A stretch of DNA of 63,037 nucleotides from Paenibacillus sinensis (GTDB lineage Bacteria; Bacillota; Bacilli; Paenibacillales; Paenibacillaceae), in assembly GCF_019904155.1 (NCBI RefSeq), contig NZ_JAHCMB010000121.1, positions 226,426-289,462 on the forward strand. The letters run 5' to 3'. Within the stretch, counting starts at the first letter, position 1. The number at the start of each line of letters is the position of its first letter. Both the position numbers and the translations under genes were made by a program. The notes under the pieces were generated by a model, which saw only the letters and a program-made list of their open reading frames with translations, was not told where the DNA came from and made no database searches. Below, in pieces: positions 1-8,334 of the stretch.

Positions 1-43
1 CAAATGAAATCACTTACAATGGTGTTTGGATACTAACAAATCA

Positions 44-59
44 GTTATTAATTAATAAC
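44..59. promoter_or_regulatory. 16-bp perfect palindrome upstream of the biosynthetic operon
   Basis: The sequence GTTATTAATTAATAAC is its own reverse complement over all 16 bases. It lies about 80 bp before the first gene of the operon, in a very AT-rich leader. It could be a repressor or activator site for the cluster. No regulator gene lies in the cluster itself, so any binding protein would be encoded outside it. AT-rich DNA gives such palindromes by chance more often than mixed DNA, so confidence is limited. Confidence 0.35.
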
Positions 60-137
60 AATTATTTCAATTTATTTAATATAAGTTAGGATAATTGTTT
101 TTTTGTTTTGATCTCAAACAGAATAGCAGGTGGAAGC

Positions 138-1259
138 ATGGAACAGTTAATGATTTCGGCAGAAACGATTCAGGCAGAGAAGCTGGGGGATGATCTGGTT
201 CGACTCATCGGCTTCGCATCCGAGAAGATCATGTCCATCGAGAGGGTGAACGACCGGCAGCTGTCGATTTGCCTTGAGGATGGGACTGATGCGGAGGAAG
301 TGCTCTCCCAAATTGACCGGATGCTGAAGCATAGGCAATCCTCAAGCGAAGAAAAGGTGATCTTTCAAATCGGTTCATCCGAAGGCCGGCCATTTCATCG
401 GGATATTCCGGAGACTCTGATGAAGAACTATAATGACGGGTTGATTGCTTTAAGGGGGGAAGCGATCGAGCTGCTGGAGTACCTCGACAAGCGGTTCAAA
501 CAAATCGCCCTGGAAATGTCGGCAATCGAAACCCAGTATCCAACTCTGCTGCCGCTTGGTGCAATGAGGCGGACAGGCTATCTGCGAACGTCTCCGCAAT
601 ATTCGATGTTTGTCAGCCATCCCACGGAGAACGTGGATGATTTGATGGGATTAAGCAAAGAAGCGGAAGAAGGGCGGATCAAGAATGCCATCTCGGAGCC
701 GCATCTCGTCCTTTCGCCTGCCGCTTGCTTTCACTGCTATATGGATCTGGAACACTCCCAGCTTGAGAAGCCGTCCATCTACACATTCCGGCAAAAGGTG
801 TTCCGTCATGAAGGCAGAATGAATTGGGACTCCTTTGGCCGATTGCGCGACTATCATGTCCGGGAAATTGTGTTCTTCGGGGATGAACAATTTGTCAGGG
901 AGCATCGCAGTCTCGCGCTTGAGAAGGTCAAGCAGCTGGCGGAGGAACTGAAGCTGATCGTTAGAGGAAGCGTGACCTGCGATCCTTTTGTCGTTCCGTC
1001 GATGCAGAAGTTCAAGAAAATTCAGCTGGAAGAGGAAAGCAAGATCGAGTTTCAATTGGCGTATGGCGCTGATCAATATTTGGCTGGGGCTTCGTTCAAC
1101 TTACATGGAACCGCTTTCACCAATCCATTCGAAATAGCGGTCAAAGAAATCGACCAGCCGGTTACGGGATGCATCGGCTTTGGGCTGGAACGGTGGGTAT
1201 TATGCTTCATGGCGCAGCATGGGACCGATCCCGGGCAGTGGAAGGAGATTCTTCATTGA
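138..1259 (+). CDS. Class II aaRS-like amino acid:[carrier protein] ligase
   Basis: The 373-residue protein has the catalytic core of a class II aminoacyl-tRNA synthetase. Motif 2 is around FRQKVFRHEG and RLRDYHVREIVF (residues 217-246), and motif 3 is GFGLERW (347-353, with Arg352). No tRNA-binding domain is apparent. Cys197 or Cys200, Glu243 and Cys345 sit where the known amino acid:carrier-protein ligases bind catalytic zinc. Such enzymes adenylate an amino acid and transfer it to the phosphopantetheine of a carrier protein. Four carrier proteins follow in the operon, which supports this role; the amino acid cannot be read from sequence. The ATG at 138 is preferred over an upstream TTG at 108 because AGGTGG precedes it at short spacing. 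It is the first gene of the operon. Confidence 0.8.
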   Translation: MEQLMISAETIQAEKLGDDLVRLIGFASEKIMSIERVNDRQLSICLEDGTDAEEVLSQIDRMLKHRQSSSEEKVIFQIGSSEGRPFHRDIPETLMKNYNDGLIALRGEAIELLEYLDKRFKQIALEMSAIETQYPTLLPLGAMRRTGYLRTSPQYSMFVSHPTENVDDLMGLSKEAEEGRIKNAISEPHLVLSPAACFHCYMDLEHSQLEKPSIYTFRQKVFRHEGRMNWDSFGRLRDYHVREIVFFGDEQFVREHRSLALEKVKQLAEELKLIVRGSVTCDPFVVPSMQKFKKIQLEEESKIEFQLAYGADQYLAGASFNLHGTAFTNPFEIAVKEIDQPVTGCIGFGLERWVLCFMAQHGTDPGQWKEILH

Positions 1260-1309
1260 CTGGAGAGAGCCGGGTAGAGGCTGCTGCGGAACAACAAGGA
1301 GGCAGGGGA

Positions 1310-1783
1310 ATGTCCAAGCAAATGGTCGTAACGAATAAGAGTCTATTGCCTTCCAAGCATAAAAATGTCTCTGCGGATTATGAATACCGCAAATACGAGG
1401 TGTCCGGATTCAGCGAACAAAATACATCCTGCATCGCTTTTTACGAAATTCCTCCCGGAAAGTCGGGGTATCCCTATCATTATCACGCTAAGAACGAGGA
1501 GATTTTCTATATCATCAGCGGGGAAGGAACTCTGAAGTCGCCTTCGGGCGAGCGGACTGTCGGACCGGGTGACATCATTGTATGTCCGCTATTGGAGGGC
1601 GGGGCGCATAAGCTCACGAACTCGTCGGCTACGGAATCGCTGGTCTATCTGGACATTGACATTCTCCATTTTCCGGAGCTGATCTATTACCCGGACTCCA
1701 ACAAGGTCGGAGTGTTTGCAAGCGGCGAGATGAAGAAATTTTACAAGACAGATTCCGATGTGGACTATTATGAGGGCGAATAA
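1310..1783 (+). CDS. Cupin-domain protein
   Basis: This is a 157-residue single-domain cupin. The first cupin motif reads HYH (His57, His59) with Glu63/64, and the second motif supplies His100 after a GPGD turn, so a metal site looks intact. Small cupins of this kind act as isomerases, epimerases, dioxygenases or sugar-binding proteins; the reaction here is unknown. The start is the ATG after a strong AAGGAGG site at about 1297-1303. It sits between the carrier-protein ligase and a kinase-like gene, whose start codon directly follows its stop codon, so a role in tailoring the cluster product is likely. Confidence 0.72.
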   Translation: MSKQMVVTNKSLLPSKHKNVSADYEYRKYEVSGFSEQNTSCIAFYEIPPGKSGYPYHYHAKNEEIFYIISGEGTLKSPSGERTVGPGDIIVCPLLEGGAHKLTNSSATESLVYLDIDILHFPELIYYPDSNKVGVFASGEMKKFYKTDSDVDYYEGE

Positions 1784-2845
1784 ATGATGCTGCGAAATGA
1801 AGAGGACATCAATCCCTCCTCCATGACGGAACTGCTGCGGTCCAAGGGATTGCTTGAGCCGGATAATATTGTTCAGGCGATATCGAAGGAGCTTCATTCC
1901 TGCGAAGGCTCGCAAGCGTTTACTCTCTATTTGGAGTATTTGCATCACCCCGTCCGCTCCCCGGCCTCGGTATTCATGAAATTGAACAAAGTGAGAGGAG
2001 GTGAGCACTATAAAAGGCTGACTCGAAATGAAATCGCATTTTATCAGTTGTCTGCCGGATACGGGCTGGATGGATTTGTCCCAAAGGCAATTGATAGCGG
2101 GTATGACCACGATTTCAGCTATTTGATTCTGGACGACTTGTCAGAGTCTTATACCGCCCAACCCGGTTACTCATCGAACGCCGAACTCTTCTATATGGCG
2201 GTTGAGCGGCTGGCGGAATTCCACTCATTATGCTGGAAGCTGAATTTGGCACATGCGGAATGCGAGAAGCACACGCCTTTCATGAGTGAGGTCGATCTTG
2301 AGCTTCTGACCGGGAATCATGACAGGATGATGCATATGCTGGAGCATGAATTAAGCCAAGATGCCAAGCGGCAGCTGAATGGAGCCTGCAACTGGATTAA
2401 AGAACATATTACAGAGATCAACTTGAACATTGAATCGAAAAAGCTGACCCTGATCCATGGTGATTTTCATCTCAATAACTGCCTTTTCTCAAAGACAAAC
2501 CAGAGGAATGTTAAAATTGTGGACTGGCAGTGGTGGGATTTTGGTATCGGTACATATGATATCGCGCATATCTTGAATCTTTACCTGCCAATAGAGCTGA
2601 AACATAGCGAGCTTGATATTTTGCAAGCCTATTACAGAGCATTAACCCGAAGCGGCTTCGCGGACTACGATTGGGCTGAATGCCTGCTGGACTACCAGCT
2701 GTTCACTACACTTAATCTCTTCAAACCGGCTCTCTATGCGGTAAGCTGCAGACTCAGAAGGCAGAAGGAGTTTTGGGCTGCTTTTATTGCCAATATTCTG
2801 GCCTCTTATAAAATGATGTGTTCAAATACTACGAATCGAACTTAA
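1784..2845 (+). CDS. Aminoglycoside-phosphotransferase/choline-kinase-like enzyme
   Basis: The 353-residue protein has a protein-kinase-like small-molecule phosphotransferase fold. The catalytic loop HGDFHLNN spans His225, Asp227, His229 and Asn231, and is followed by the metal-binding IVDWQ segment about 25 residues later. Enzymes of this type phosphorylate hydroxyls on sugars, aminoglycosides, choline or ecdysteroids. In this operon it may phosphorylate a pathway intermediate or serve as a self-protection kinase. The ATG directly abuts the cupin stop codon; a second ATG lies one codon later. The substrate is not predictable. Confidence 0.72.
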   Translation: MMLRNEEDINPSSMTELLRSKGLLEPDNIVQAISKELHSCEGSQAFTLYLEYLHHPVRSPASVFMKLNKVRGGEHYKRLTRNEIAFYQLSAGYGLDGFVPKAIDSGYDHDFSYLILDDLSESYTAQPGYSSNAELFYMAVERLAEFHSLCWKLNLAHAECEKHTPFMSEVDLELLTGNHDRMMHMLEHELSQDAKRQLNGACNWIKEHITEINLNIESKKLTLIHGDFHLNNCLFSKTNQRNVKIVDWQWWDFGIGTYDIAHILNLYLPIELKHSELDILQAYYRALTRSGFADYDWAECLLDYQLFTTLNLFKPALYAVSCRLRRQKEFWAAFIANILASYKMMCSNTTNRT

Positions 2846-2859
2846 AGGAGAGATTGGTC

Positions 2860-3090
2860 ATGATTACGAAGGATACGTTCTCCAGCATGCTGATGGAGAT
2901 TCTCGATGTTGAAGATACCGATCTGAACGTTACCGAGGACACGAAGCTGGAAGAGCTGGACTTCGACTCTGTTACAAAGCTGGGCGTTCTTGCGCTGCTG
3001 GACACCTATTCTGACAAAGCTGCGAAGGTTCAAGCGCTCCAATCCTGCAAGACAATCGGGGATATCATGAATTTGGTTGAATTTGAGTGA
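2860..3090 (+). CDS. Acyl carrier protein 1
   Basis: This is a free-standing 76-residue acidic four-helix carrier protein. The phosphopantetheine serine is Ser37 in DFDSVTKL. The ATG follows an AAAGGAG site. It ends directly against a FabH-like gene, whose possible GTG start overlaps its stop codon, so this carrier and that ketosynthase probably work as a pair. The closest upstream loading enzyme is the aaRS-like ligase, making this a candidate acceptor of the activated amino acid. That pairing is inference from gene order. Confidence 0.85.
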   Translation: MITKDTFSSMLMEILDVEDTDLNVTEDTKLEELDFDSVTKLGVLALLDTYSDKAAKVQALQSCKTIGDIMNLVEFE

Positions 3091-3098
3091 ACGGCGGC

Positions 3099-4130
3099 AT
3101 GAAGATAACGGCATTATCGGTTGCAGTTCCGAGGAATTGCAAGGATCTGTCCGAGATCGAAGAATTGTTCGGGAAGAAGACGGCCAGGAAGATCAGTACG
3201 ATCACCGGGATCAGCGAAAGGCGGGTTTCCTCGGATATCCGGCCCCTTGAACTCATCCTGAGTGCTGCGGAGGCGGCCTTGGAGAAGGCCGGCGGCCCGC
3301 ATGATGTTGATGCTGTTCTGGTCGTTACCCAAACGCCTGAATACAAATTTCCGGCTACCGCTTGTCTCGTTCAAGACCATTTAAACATACCGACACAATC
3401 CCTTGCGTTCGATATCAATCTGGGCTGCTCAGGCTATGCGTATGGATTGATTACCGCCTACTCGTATATTACCAGCGGAATGTTCAGGAAAATATTGTTA
3501 ATTTCCGGTGAAATGACAAGCTCGACGGCATCCCCGAAGGATAGCTCCACCTATCCTCTATTTGGAGACGCTTACTCTGCAACGATCCTTGAAAGCTCGG
3601 AGACGGATGATGTCGTTGCCTGTGATTGGGGGACTGACGGGTCCGGCAAGGAGAATCTGATTACGTATGTTGGCGGATCGCGTTACCGCACTATGGACGA
3701 GTACCAGGAAGCGGATGGCTTCGCCCTGCACCAGGAAGCGCTGTATCCCGATTACTGCTACATGAATGGGGCCCAGGTATTTGAATTTTGTGTCAAGGTG
3801 GTCCCGCAAATGCTGGATAATCTGTTCCGCAAAATCTCATTGCCGCGCGATGCTGTGGACTTTTATTTTTTCCATCAGGCCAACTCGTTCATTCTGAAGC
3901 ATCTGGGCAACAAATTGGGGATTGCGGAGGACAAGGTGCCCATGACCCTGTATAAATACGGGAATACCAGCAGTGCCTCCATACCTCTGACGATCTCCCA
4001 GACATTCGGGAGCGATCCATCCTCCGATAAGGTTCTGAGCGCGCTGCTGGGCTTCGGCGTCGGATACTCCTGGGCGGGACTGCTCATGTACATTCAGCCC
4101 GAGGCTGTGCTTCCCATCCTTGAAGTTTGA
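3099..4130 (+). CDS. 3-oxoacyl-ACP synthase III (FabH-like) 1
   Basis: The 343-residue protein is a ketosynthase III-type thiolase-fold enzyme. The full triad is visible: Cys110 in GCSGYAYG, His259 in FHQAN and Asn289 in YGNTSSASIP, so it should be active in acyl transfer or condensation. It is not expected to be the housekeeping FabH, because it sits inside a biosynthetic operon next to its own carrier protein and a second paralogue follows at 10202. FabH-like enzymes of this class form C-C, C-O or C-N bonds in tetronates and related compounds. The start is taken at the ATG that gives the usual KITALSVAVP beginning. A GTG at 3087 overlapping the ACP stop is the alternative. Confidence 0.85.
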   Translation: MKITALSVAVPRNCKDLSEIEELFGKKTARKISTITGISERRVSSDIRPLELILSAAEAALEKAGGPHDVDAVLVVTQTPEYKFPATACLVQDHLNIPTQSLAFDINLGCSGYAYGLITAYSYITSGMFRKILLISGEMTSSTASPKDSSTYPLFGDAYSATILESSETDDVVACDWGTDGSGKENLITYVGGSRYRTMDEYQEADGFALHQEALYPDYCYMNGAQVFEFCVKVVPQMLDNLFRKISLPRDAVDFYFFHQANSFILKHLGNKLGIAEDKVPMTLYKYGNTSSASIPLTISQTFGSDPSSDKVLSALLGFGVGYSWAGLLMYIQPEAVLPILEV

Positions 4131-4171
4131 TTGAAGAACAGGCATACGGATAACGACAGGAGGGATGAGAG

Positions 4172-5146
4172 ATGATCGGAATGGAGCTCAATCCCGGCAA
4201 ATATGTGTGCACCATATCTGCCATTGGCAATGTGCTGCATCATCAAGGGAATATCCTCAAGGAATATGAGGTCTACGTTCTCTCCGATGGATTCCGCACT
4301 TCCTATTGCGACGGTTATGTTGCGATTAACAGCCTTCAAGGCATAAGCGAATCCTTGACGAATTGCGGCCTGTTTCGGACCAGGTGGGGAGTCGTCGATT
4401 CAGACAGCCTGGATACTATTACTTCATTCGTCAGGAACGGAACTCCCGTTATTGTCCTGATCCATACAGACGGGCTTGATTTCGACCACAGATTGTCGAA
4501 GAAATACGGGTTTTACCGTTCTTTTATTATCCGGGATTATGACGAGCAGACGGGCTTGCTTACGCTGAGCGATACCTTTTGCATTAATGATGCGCAAGAG
4601 ATTCAAGTCATTGATTTTGAAGTTCCGTTGAAGTGGCTGAGAACCATTGCCCGGGAATATCTGGTCATCACTCCGGGAACGGACACTTCGCAGGACCTCG
4701 GTATTCAGAGCCTGCTGCTGTCCAATCTGAATCATTACCTGACAAGCACTGCCCCGGATAGCCGGCAAGGCGCGGTAAGGATGCATCTGAACCATCTCAA
4801 TGAGGTATTCACATCAGGGAGCGACGAGGATCTGTTGAAGGCTTGTTATTATATATCGAATACGATCCGGTTCGGAACTTTCATTCCCATGTTGAGTTAT
4901 CTGATTGATTATGTTCAGGAGTATGAAGATCGCTTCAATAGCGGACAACTGCTGAACGAACTGAAGTCTCTGAAAATGGAATGGAATATCCTCAGCAATA
5001 AAGCGATCAAGCTTACGGTTAGCCAGAGAGAAGGAAGGAAGCAGGAGTTCTTGAACCGGTATGAACAATTATTCGGCACTTCGCTAGAAGCATTACAACG
5101 AGTTGTATCCGCGATAGAAGAACATTTTCTAACCCCCAAGGAGTGA
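4172..5146 (+). CDS. BtrH-like N-terminal domain protein (putative acyltransferase)
   Basis: The 324-residue protein begins with a segment resembling the N-terminal domain of butirosin protein BtrH: YVCTISAIGNVLHHQG, then LSDGF, and later FIIRDYDEQTGLLTLSD. In that family a Cys (here Cys13) near the start and a His before the GYD-like strand form a cysteine-peptidase-like pair that moves an aminoacyl group from a carrier protein to an acceptor. The expected His appears to be Arg or Ser here (YRSFIIRDYDE), so catalysis may be altered or use another residue. The C-terminal half is helical and unassigned. A good AGGAGGG site precedes the ATG. The context of aminoacyl ligase and carriers supports an acyl-transfer role. 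Confidence 0.55.
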   Translation: MIGMELNPGKYVCTISAIGNVLHHQGNILKEYEVYVLSDGFRTSYCDGYVAINSLQGISESLTNCGLFRTRWGVVDSDSLDTITSFVRNGTPVIVLIHTDGLDFDHRLSKKYGFYRSFIIRDYDEQTGLLTLSDTFCINDAQEIQVIDFEVPLKWLRTIAREYLVITPGTDTSQDLGIQSLLLSNLNHYLTSTAPDSRQGAVRMHLNHLNEVFTSGSDEDLLKACYYISNTIRFGTFIPMLSYLIDYVQEYEDRFNSGQLLNELKSLKMEWNILSNKAIKLTVSQREGRKQEFLNRYEQLFGTSLEALQRVVSAIEEHFLTPKE

Positions 5147-5151
5147 AGCCG

Positions 5152-6309
5152 ATGAACGTCTTTGTAGAACGGGTCTTCGAGTCCAATATTTCCAAAATGA
5201 AAAAAATGCTGAAATACTACCATAAGAGACACTTGTTTCGTGATGGAACTCCTCTGGTGATGTCCTTCCTGACCACTAACCGCTGTTTTCTGAAATGCAA
5301 GCATTGCTTCTACTATGAAACGCTAAGCAGCGAAGGAATGACCCGGGACCCGCGTGAGCTGACACTGGACGATTATGAGAAGATTTCGAAGAGCATGGAA
5401 TGGTTCTTCATGGGCATCTTCACTGGCGGCGAACCTTTTATCCGCGAGGATTTGCATGAGATTATCCACCTGTTCAGAACGAATAATATGATGTCATGGT
5501 GCGATTCGGCTACCAACGGAGTGCTGACCGACGGGATTGTGAAACAGACCGAACTCATATGCAAGCAGGACCCGGAGAAGCATTTCTCGCTCAGTTTCTC
5601 CATAGATGGATTTGAGAATGAGAGCGATGAGCTTCGGGGCAAAGGAACCTTCAGACGATCCATAGAAACACTGGAAGCCTGCAAGGCGTTGAGAAAGAAA
5701 TACAATAATCTGGAACTCAACCTCTGTTCGACCTTTAACACAATTAATCAGGACAGCTATGCCGAATTCATCAACTGGTTCATCAAGACTCATGAGCCCA
5801 ATAAAGTAACGATACTTAAAGTGCGCCAAACACCGAGAGCTGGACGTTACTTATGCGATGTGGACCTTGATTTATTCGCCAAAGCCGTCGATCAACTGGG
5901 GGATCATATCGCTTCCGGCAACCTTGGCGATCTTAACAGCCCTCAGACGCATTTCACGCATCAAATGAGCAGAAATACACTGGAGACCATTAGGACGAGC
6001 CAGCGAAACTTTGTCTGTTATGCGGGAAAGCATGGCGGCTGGGTCGATTATAACGGCGATGTCAGTGTCTGCGAGGTGCTGCCGGATGCCAAGACCTCCG
6101 GAAATGATTATCTGATCGGCAATCTGTCGGACTATAACATGGATTTCATGGAATTGTGGAACAGCCCTAAAGCTTATGCCATTAAGCAGAATGTCGGCAA
6201 GCTGCCAGTCTGCAAGGGCTGCACGCATGAGACGGAAGGGCAGATTCCATCCTTGTATTTTGAACCAAATGAGTTTGCCGTTAACAAGAAGTCGTTATGT
6301 CGATCTTAA
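5152..6309 (+). CDS. Radical SAM/SPASM enzyme
   Basis: The 385-residue protein has the radical SAM cluster motif CFLKCKHC (Cys45, Cys49, Cys52), a GGEP segment for S-adenosylmethionine binding, and a C-terminal SPASM-type Cys-rich tail ending in CKGC that should hold extra iron-sulfur clusters. SPASM enzymes modify peptides or carry out dehydrogenations and C-C or C-S bond formation on small substrates. No small precursor-peptide gene is visible beside it, so a carrier-bound or sugar substrate is more likely than a ribosomal peptide. The ATG at 5152 follows AAGGAG with 8-nt spacing. Its end overlaps the next gene by 13 bp. Confidence 0.85.
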   Translation: MNVFVERVFESNISKMKKMLKYYHKRHLFRDGTPLVMSFLTTNRCFLKCKHCFYYETLSSEGMTRDPRELTLDDYEKISKSMEWFFMGIFTGGEPFIREDLHEIIHLFRTNNMMSWCDSATNGVLTDGIVKQTELICKQDPEKHFSLSFSIDGFENESDELRGKGTFRRSIETLEACKALRKKYNNLELNLCSTFNTINQDSYAEFINWFIKTHEPNKVTILKVRQTPRAGRYLCDVDLDLFAKAVDQLGDHIASGNLGDLNSPQTHFTHQMSRNTLETIRTSQRNFVCYAGKHGGWVDYNGDVSVCEVLPDAKTSGNDYLIGNLSDYNMDFMELWNSPKAYAIKQNVGKLPVCKGCTHETEGQIPSLYFEPNEFAVNKKSLCRS

Positions 6310-7436
6310 TCTTGTCCGCTGAGACCGGACGCGGCCATGTTTCGGTAATGAGGGCACTTGCGGAACAATTTGAAGAGTCGGGGTATACGGACTGCATCTG
6401 CATTCCGGATTTCTACGAGTCCATGCTCCCAAGCAATAAAATCCTGAGCGACTTCTACAATTATCTGCTTGCAAGCTCAACGAGTCTGTGCGAGAAATAT
6501 GTCCAGTTCACCACCTTAACGCGACCGGATATGAATGAAGTGATTTATCGGCTTACGAGAAAGCATTATGTCGAAATCCTCTCTTCACATCCGATCGAAG
6601 CCGTCATATCAACTGCGACAGCGATCAATTACGGTCTGATCCGAACTCTTGCCGAAGAGGGCCTGGCTGACAAAATTCCGTTCTACATAGTGGTTACCGA
6701 CCCCTATGATCCGATCGCTCCGGGCTTTGATGTACCTGGCGCCACCAAATACTTCTGTGCCAACGATACGGTGCGGAGAGTGCTTGCAGACAGTGGCATT
6801 GATGAGCGGAGAGTTGCCGTTTCCGGGTATCCGGTATCCGGACGCTTTTGCCAGGAAGGAGAAGAAGTGAACCGACCCGAGGTCTATGCGAAGCTGGGCC
6901 TGAATCCGGATCGGCAAGTCGTTCTCTTGAACAGCGGATCGAAAGGCGACATTTCCACAATAAATCTGTTGAACCAGTTCCTGAGCTCCGATATTGATGC
7001 GAATCTGATTATGTTATGCGGCACGAATAAATCGCTATTCCGGCTTGCCCGGCTGCATGCCAAAAGAAGCTCAAGGACCAACCTGCAAATTCTGCCATTC
7101 TATGAATCCATGGATGAGCTATTATCCATTTCGGATGTCTATATCACCAAGGCGGGCGCCAATTCCTTCTATGAAGCCTTGTCCTCGGGTGTGCCTCTGC
7201 TGATCAACGCAACGGAAGGCTATTTATATCAGGAACGCGGAATCGCTGGGCTGCTCCATGACATCGAAGCAGACCGGTTGCTGGTTGAGCATATCGAAGA
7301 TTTCACCGGCGCTCTCAAAGAGCTGTTAACCGATGAGGGCCGGCTGTACTTCAAGAAACACTTGCAGAGGCTTGATGTACATAATGGAGCGCCGACAATC
7401 GTTAACACGATACTTGCCGATCTCCAAAGCCGCTAA
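6297..7436 (+). CDS. MurG/MGDG-synthase-like glycosyltransferase
   Basis: The 379-residue GT-B-fold protein resembles family GT28 enzymes (MurG, diacylglycerol glucosyltransferases). The N-terminal domain begins SILILSAETGRGHVSVM, the glycine-rich acceptor loop of this family. The C-terminal donor domain has GSKGD and the sugar-nucleotide site KAGANSFYEALSSGVP. It would transfer a sugar from a UDP- or GDP-sugar to a product intermediate or lipid. The start overlaps the end of the radical SAM gene by 13 bp, so the two are translationally coupled. It suggests the cluster product is a glycoside or that a sugar is its scaffold. Confidence 0.75.
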   Translation: MSILILSAETGRGHVSVMRALAEQFEESGYTDCICIPDFYESMLPSNKILSDFYNYLLASSTSLCEKYVQFTTLTRPDMNEVIYRLTRKHYVEILSSHPIEAVISTATAINYGLIRTLAEEGLADKIPFYIVVTDPYDPIAPGFDVPGATKYFCANDTVRRVLADSGIDERRVAVSGYPVSGRFCQEGEEVNRPEVYAKLGLNPDRQVVLLNSGSKGDISTINLLNQFLSSDIDANLIMLCGTNKSLFRLARLHAKRSSRTNLQILPFYESMDELLSISDVYITKAGANSFYEALSSGVPLLINATEGYLYQERGIAGLLHDIEADRLLVEHIEDFTGALKELLTDEGRLYFKKHLQRLDVHNGAPTIVNTILADLQSR

Positions 7437-7460
7437 TTTCTCTAGTAACAAGGAGGCCCT

Positions 7461-8066
7461 ATGATTATCTGCATCGCCGGTATTGATGGTTCAGGTAAGT
7501 CCACGCTTGTATCCAATCTGTACAACAAGCTGGCTGAACAACATACATGCTCTTCTATGCGCATTTACGATACCTTCTATACTCCTAAATTGCAAAAGAA
7601 GGCGGCGTCGTTTCTCAGACAGCATCAGATCGGAGTCACGCGCCATAATCTGATGATCGCTTATATGATGCATGAATTAAGTGAAATCTCTTACCCTCGG
7701 CTGATGAACGCGCGGCAGGAAGCGGACATTGTCATTATTGACCGGTATCTGGAGACGATCGACTTTATTGTGGACCATTACGGTGTGGACCCAAGGACGC
7801 TTCAGCCGGTCATCCATAATATGCCGAAGCCGGATGTCTATATTTATCTCCGGGTCGATCCCGCCGTAGCCTACGAGCGAATCTGCATGACCCGCGAGCC
7901 AAGCGAAGGCGAAGAATTGCAGGCGATTATCGCGGCCTCCGGTTATTATGACAATCATGCGCAGCGGCTCGGCTTAACAGTAGTCAATGGCGAAGCAAGC
8001 GAGCAGGACGTTCTGGAGACATGCCTGCAAATCATCGAGTCCTTTCACAATGTTCTCCAATCTTAA
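7461..8066 (+). CDS. Thymidylate-kinase-like P-loop kinase
   Basis: This 201-residue P-loop protein carries GIDGSGKST at residues 7-15 and IDRYLE with Asp94-Arg95, as in thymidylate kinase. Housekeeping Tmk is normally elsewhere next to DNA replication genes, and this copy is diverged, so a dedicated phosphorylation role in the pathway is likely (a nucleotide, sugar phosphate or intermediate). An AAGGAGG site precedes the ATG. It is followed after 19 bp by carrier protein 2. Confidence 0.72.
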   Translation: MIICIAGIDGSGKSTLVSNLYNKLAEQHTCSSMRIYDTFYTPKLQKKAASFLRQHQIGVTRHNLMIAYMMHELSEISYPRLMNARQEADIVIIDRYLETIDFIVDHYGVDPRTLQPVIHNMPKPDVYIYLRVDPAVAYERICMTREPSEGEELQAIIAASGYYDNHAQRLGLTVVNGEASEQDVLETCLQIIESFHNVLQS

Positions 8067-8085
8067 CGCGGAAGGATTGTTAATC

Positions 8086-8310
8086 ATGGACCCTATTGAA
8101 GAGAGAGTGATTGAAATCCTGTCCGTCATCTTTGATGAGCACGAAGGGACCATTCACCCCGGTTTGACGAAACAGGACATCGAGCAATGGGACAGCCTTC
8201 ACAGTGCGCAAATTCTGATGGCGGTCGAGAAAGAATTCGATAAATTTCTGACCTATGAAGAAATATCGTCTATTCATTCCGTAATGGACATCATCCGGTT
8301 GGTAGGCTAA
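8086..8310 (+). CDS. Acyl carrier protein 2
   Basis: The 74-residue carrier protein has its phosphopantetheine attachment at Ser37 in QWDSLHSAQ. The start is the ATG after GGAAGG. It directly precedes the FkbH-like gene; this ACP-FkbH arrangement is known from glyceryl-ACP loading systems of tetronate pathways and from methoxymalonyl-ACP formation. The most economical reading is that it carries a glyceryl unit derived from 1,3-bisphosphoglycerate. Confidence 0.85.
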   Translation: MDPIEERVIEILSVIFDEHEGTIHPGLTKQDIEQWDSLHSAQILMAVEKEFDKFLTYEEISSIHSVMDIIRLVG

Positions 8311-8334
8311 TGACAGTAAAGAGGGGGCATTTAT

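Noticed and set aside
3099..4130. Housekeeping fabH
   Set aside because: Context inside the carrier-protein operon and a second similar copy at 10202 argue for a specialised enzyme.
5152..6309. RiPP cluster centred on the radical SAM/SPASM enzyme
   Set aside because: No precursor peptide, leader-binding domain or RiPP protease is visible, and carrier-protein enzymes dominate the operon.
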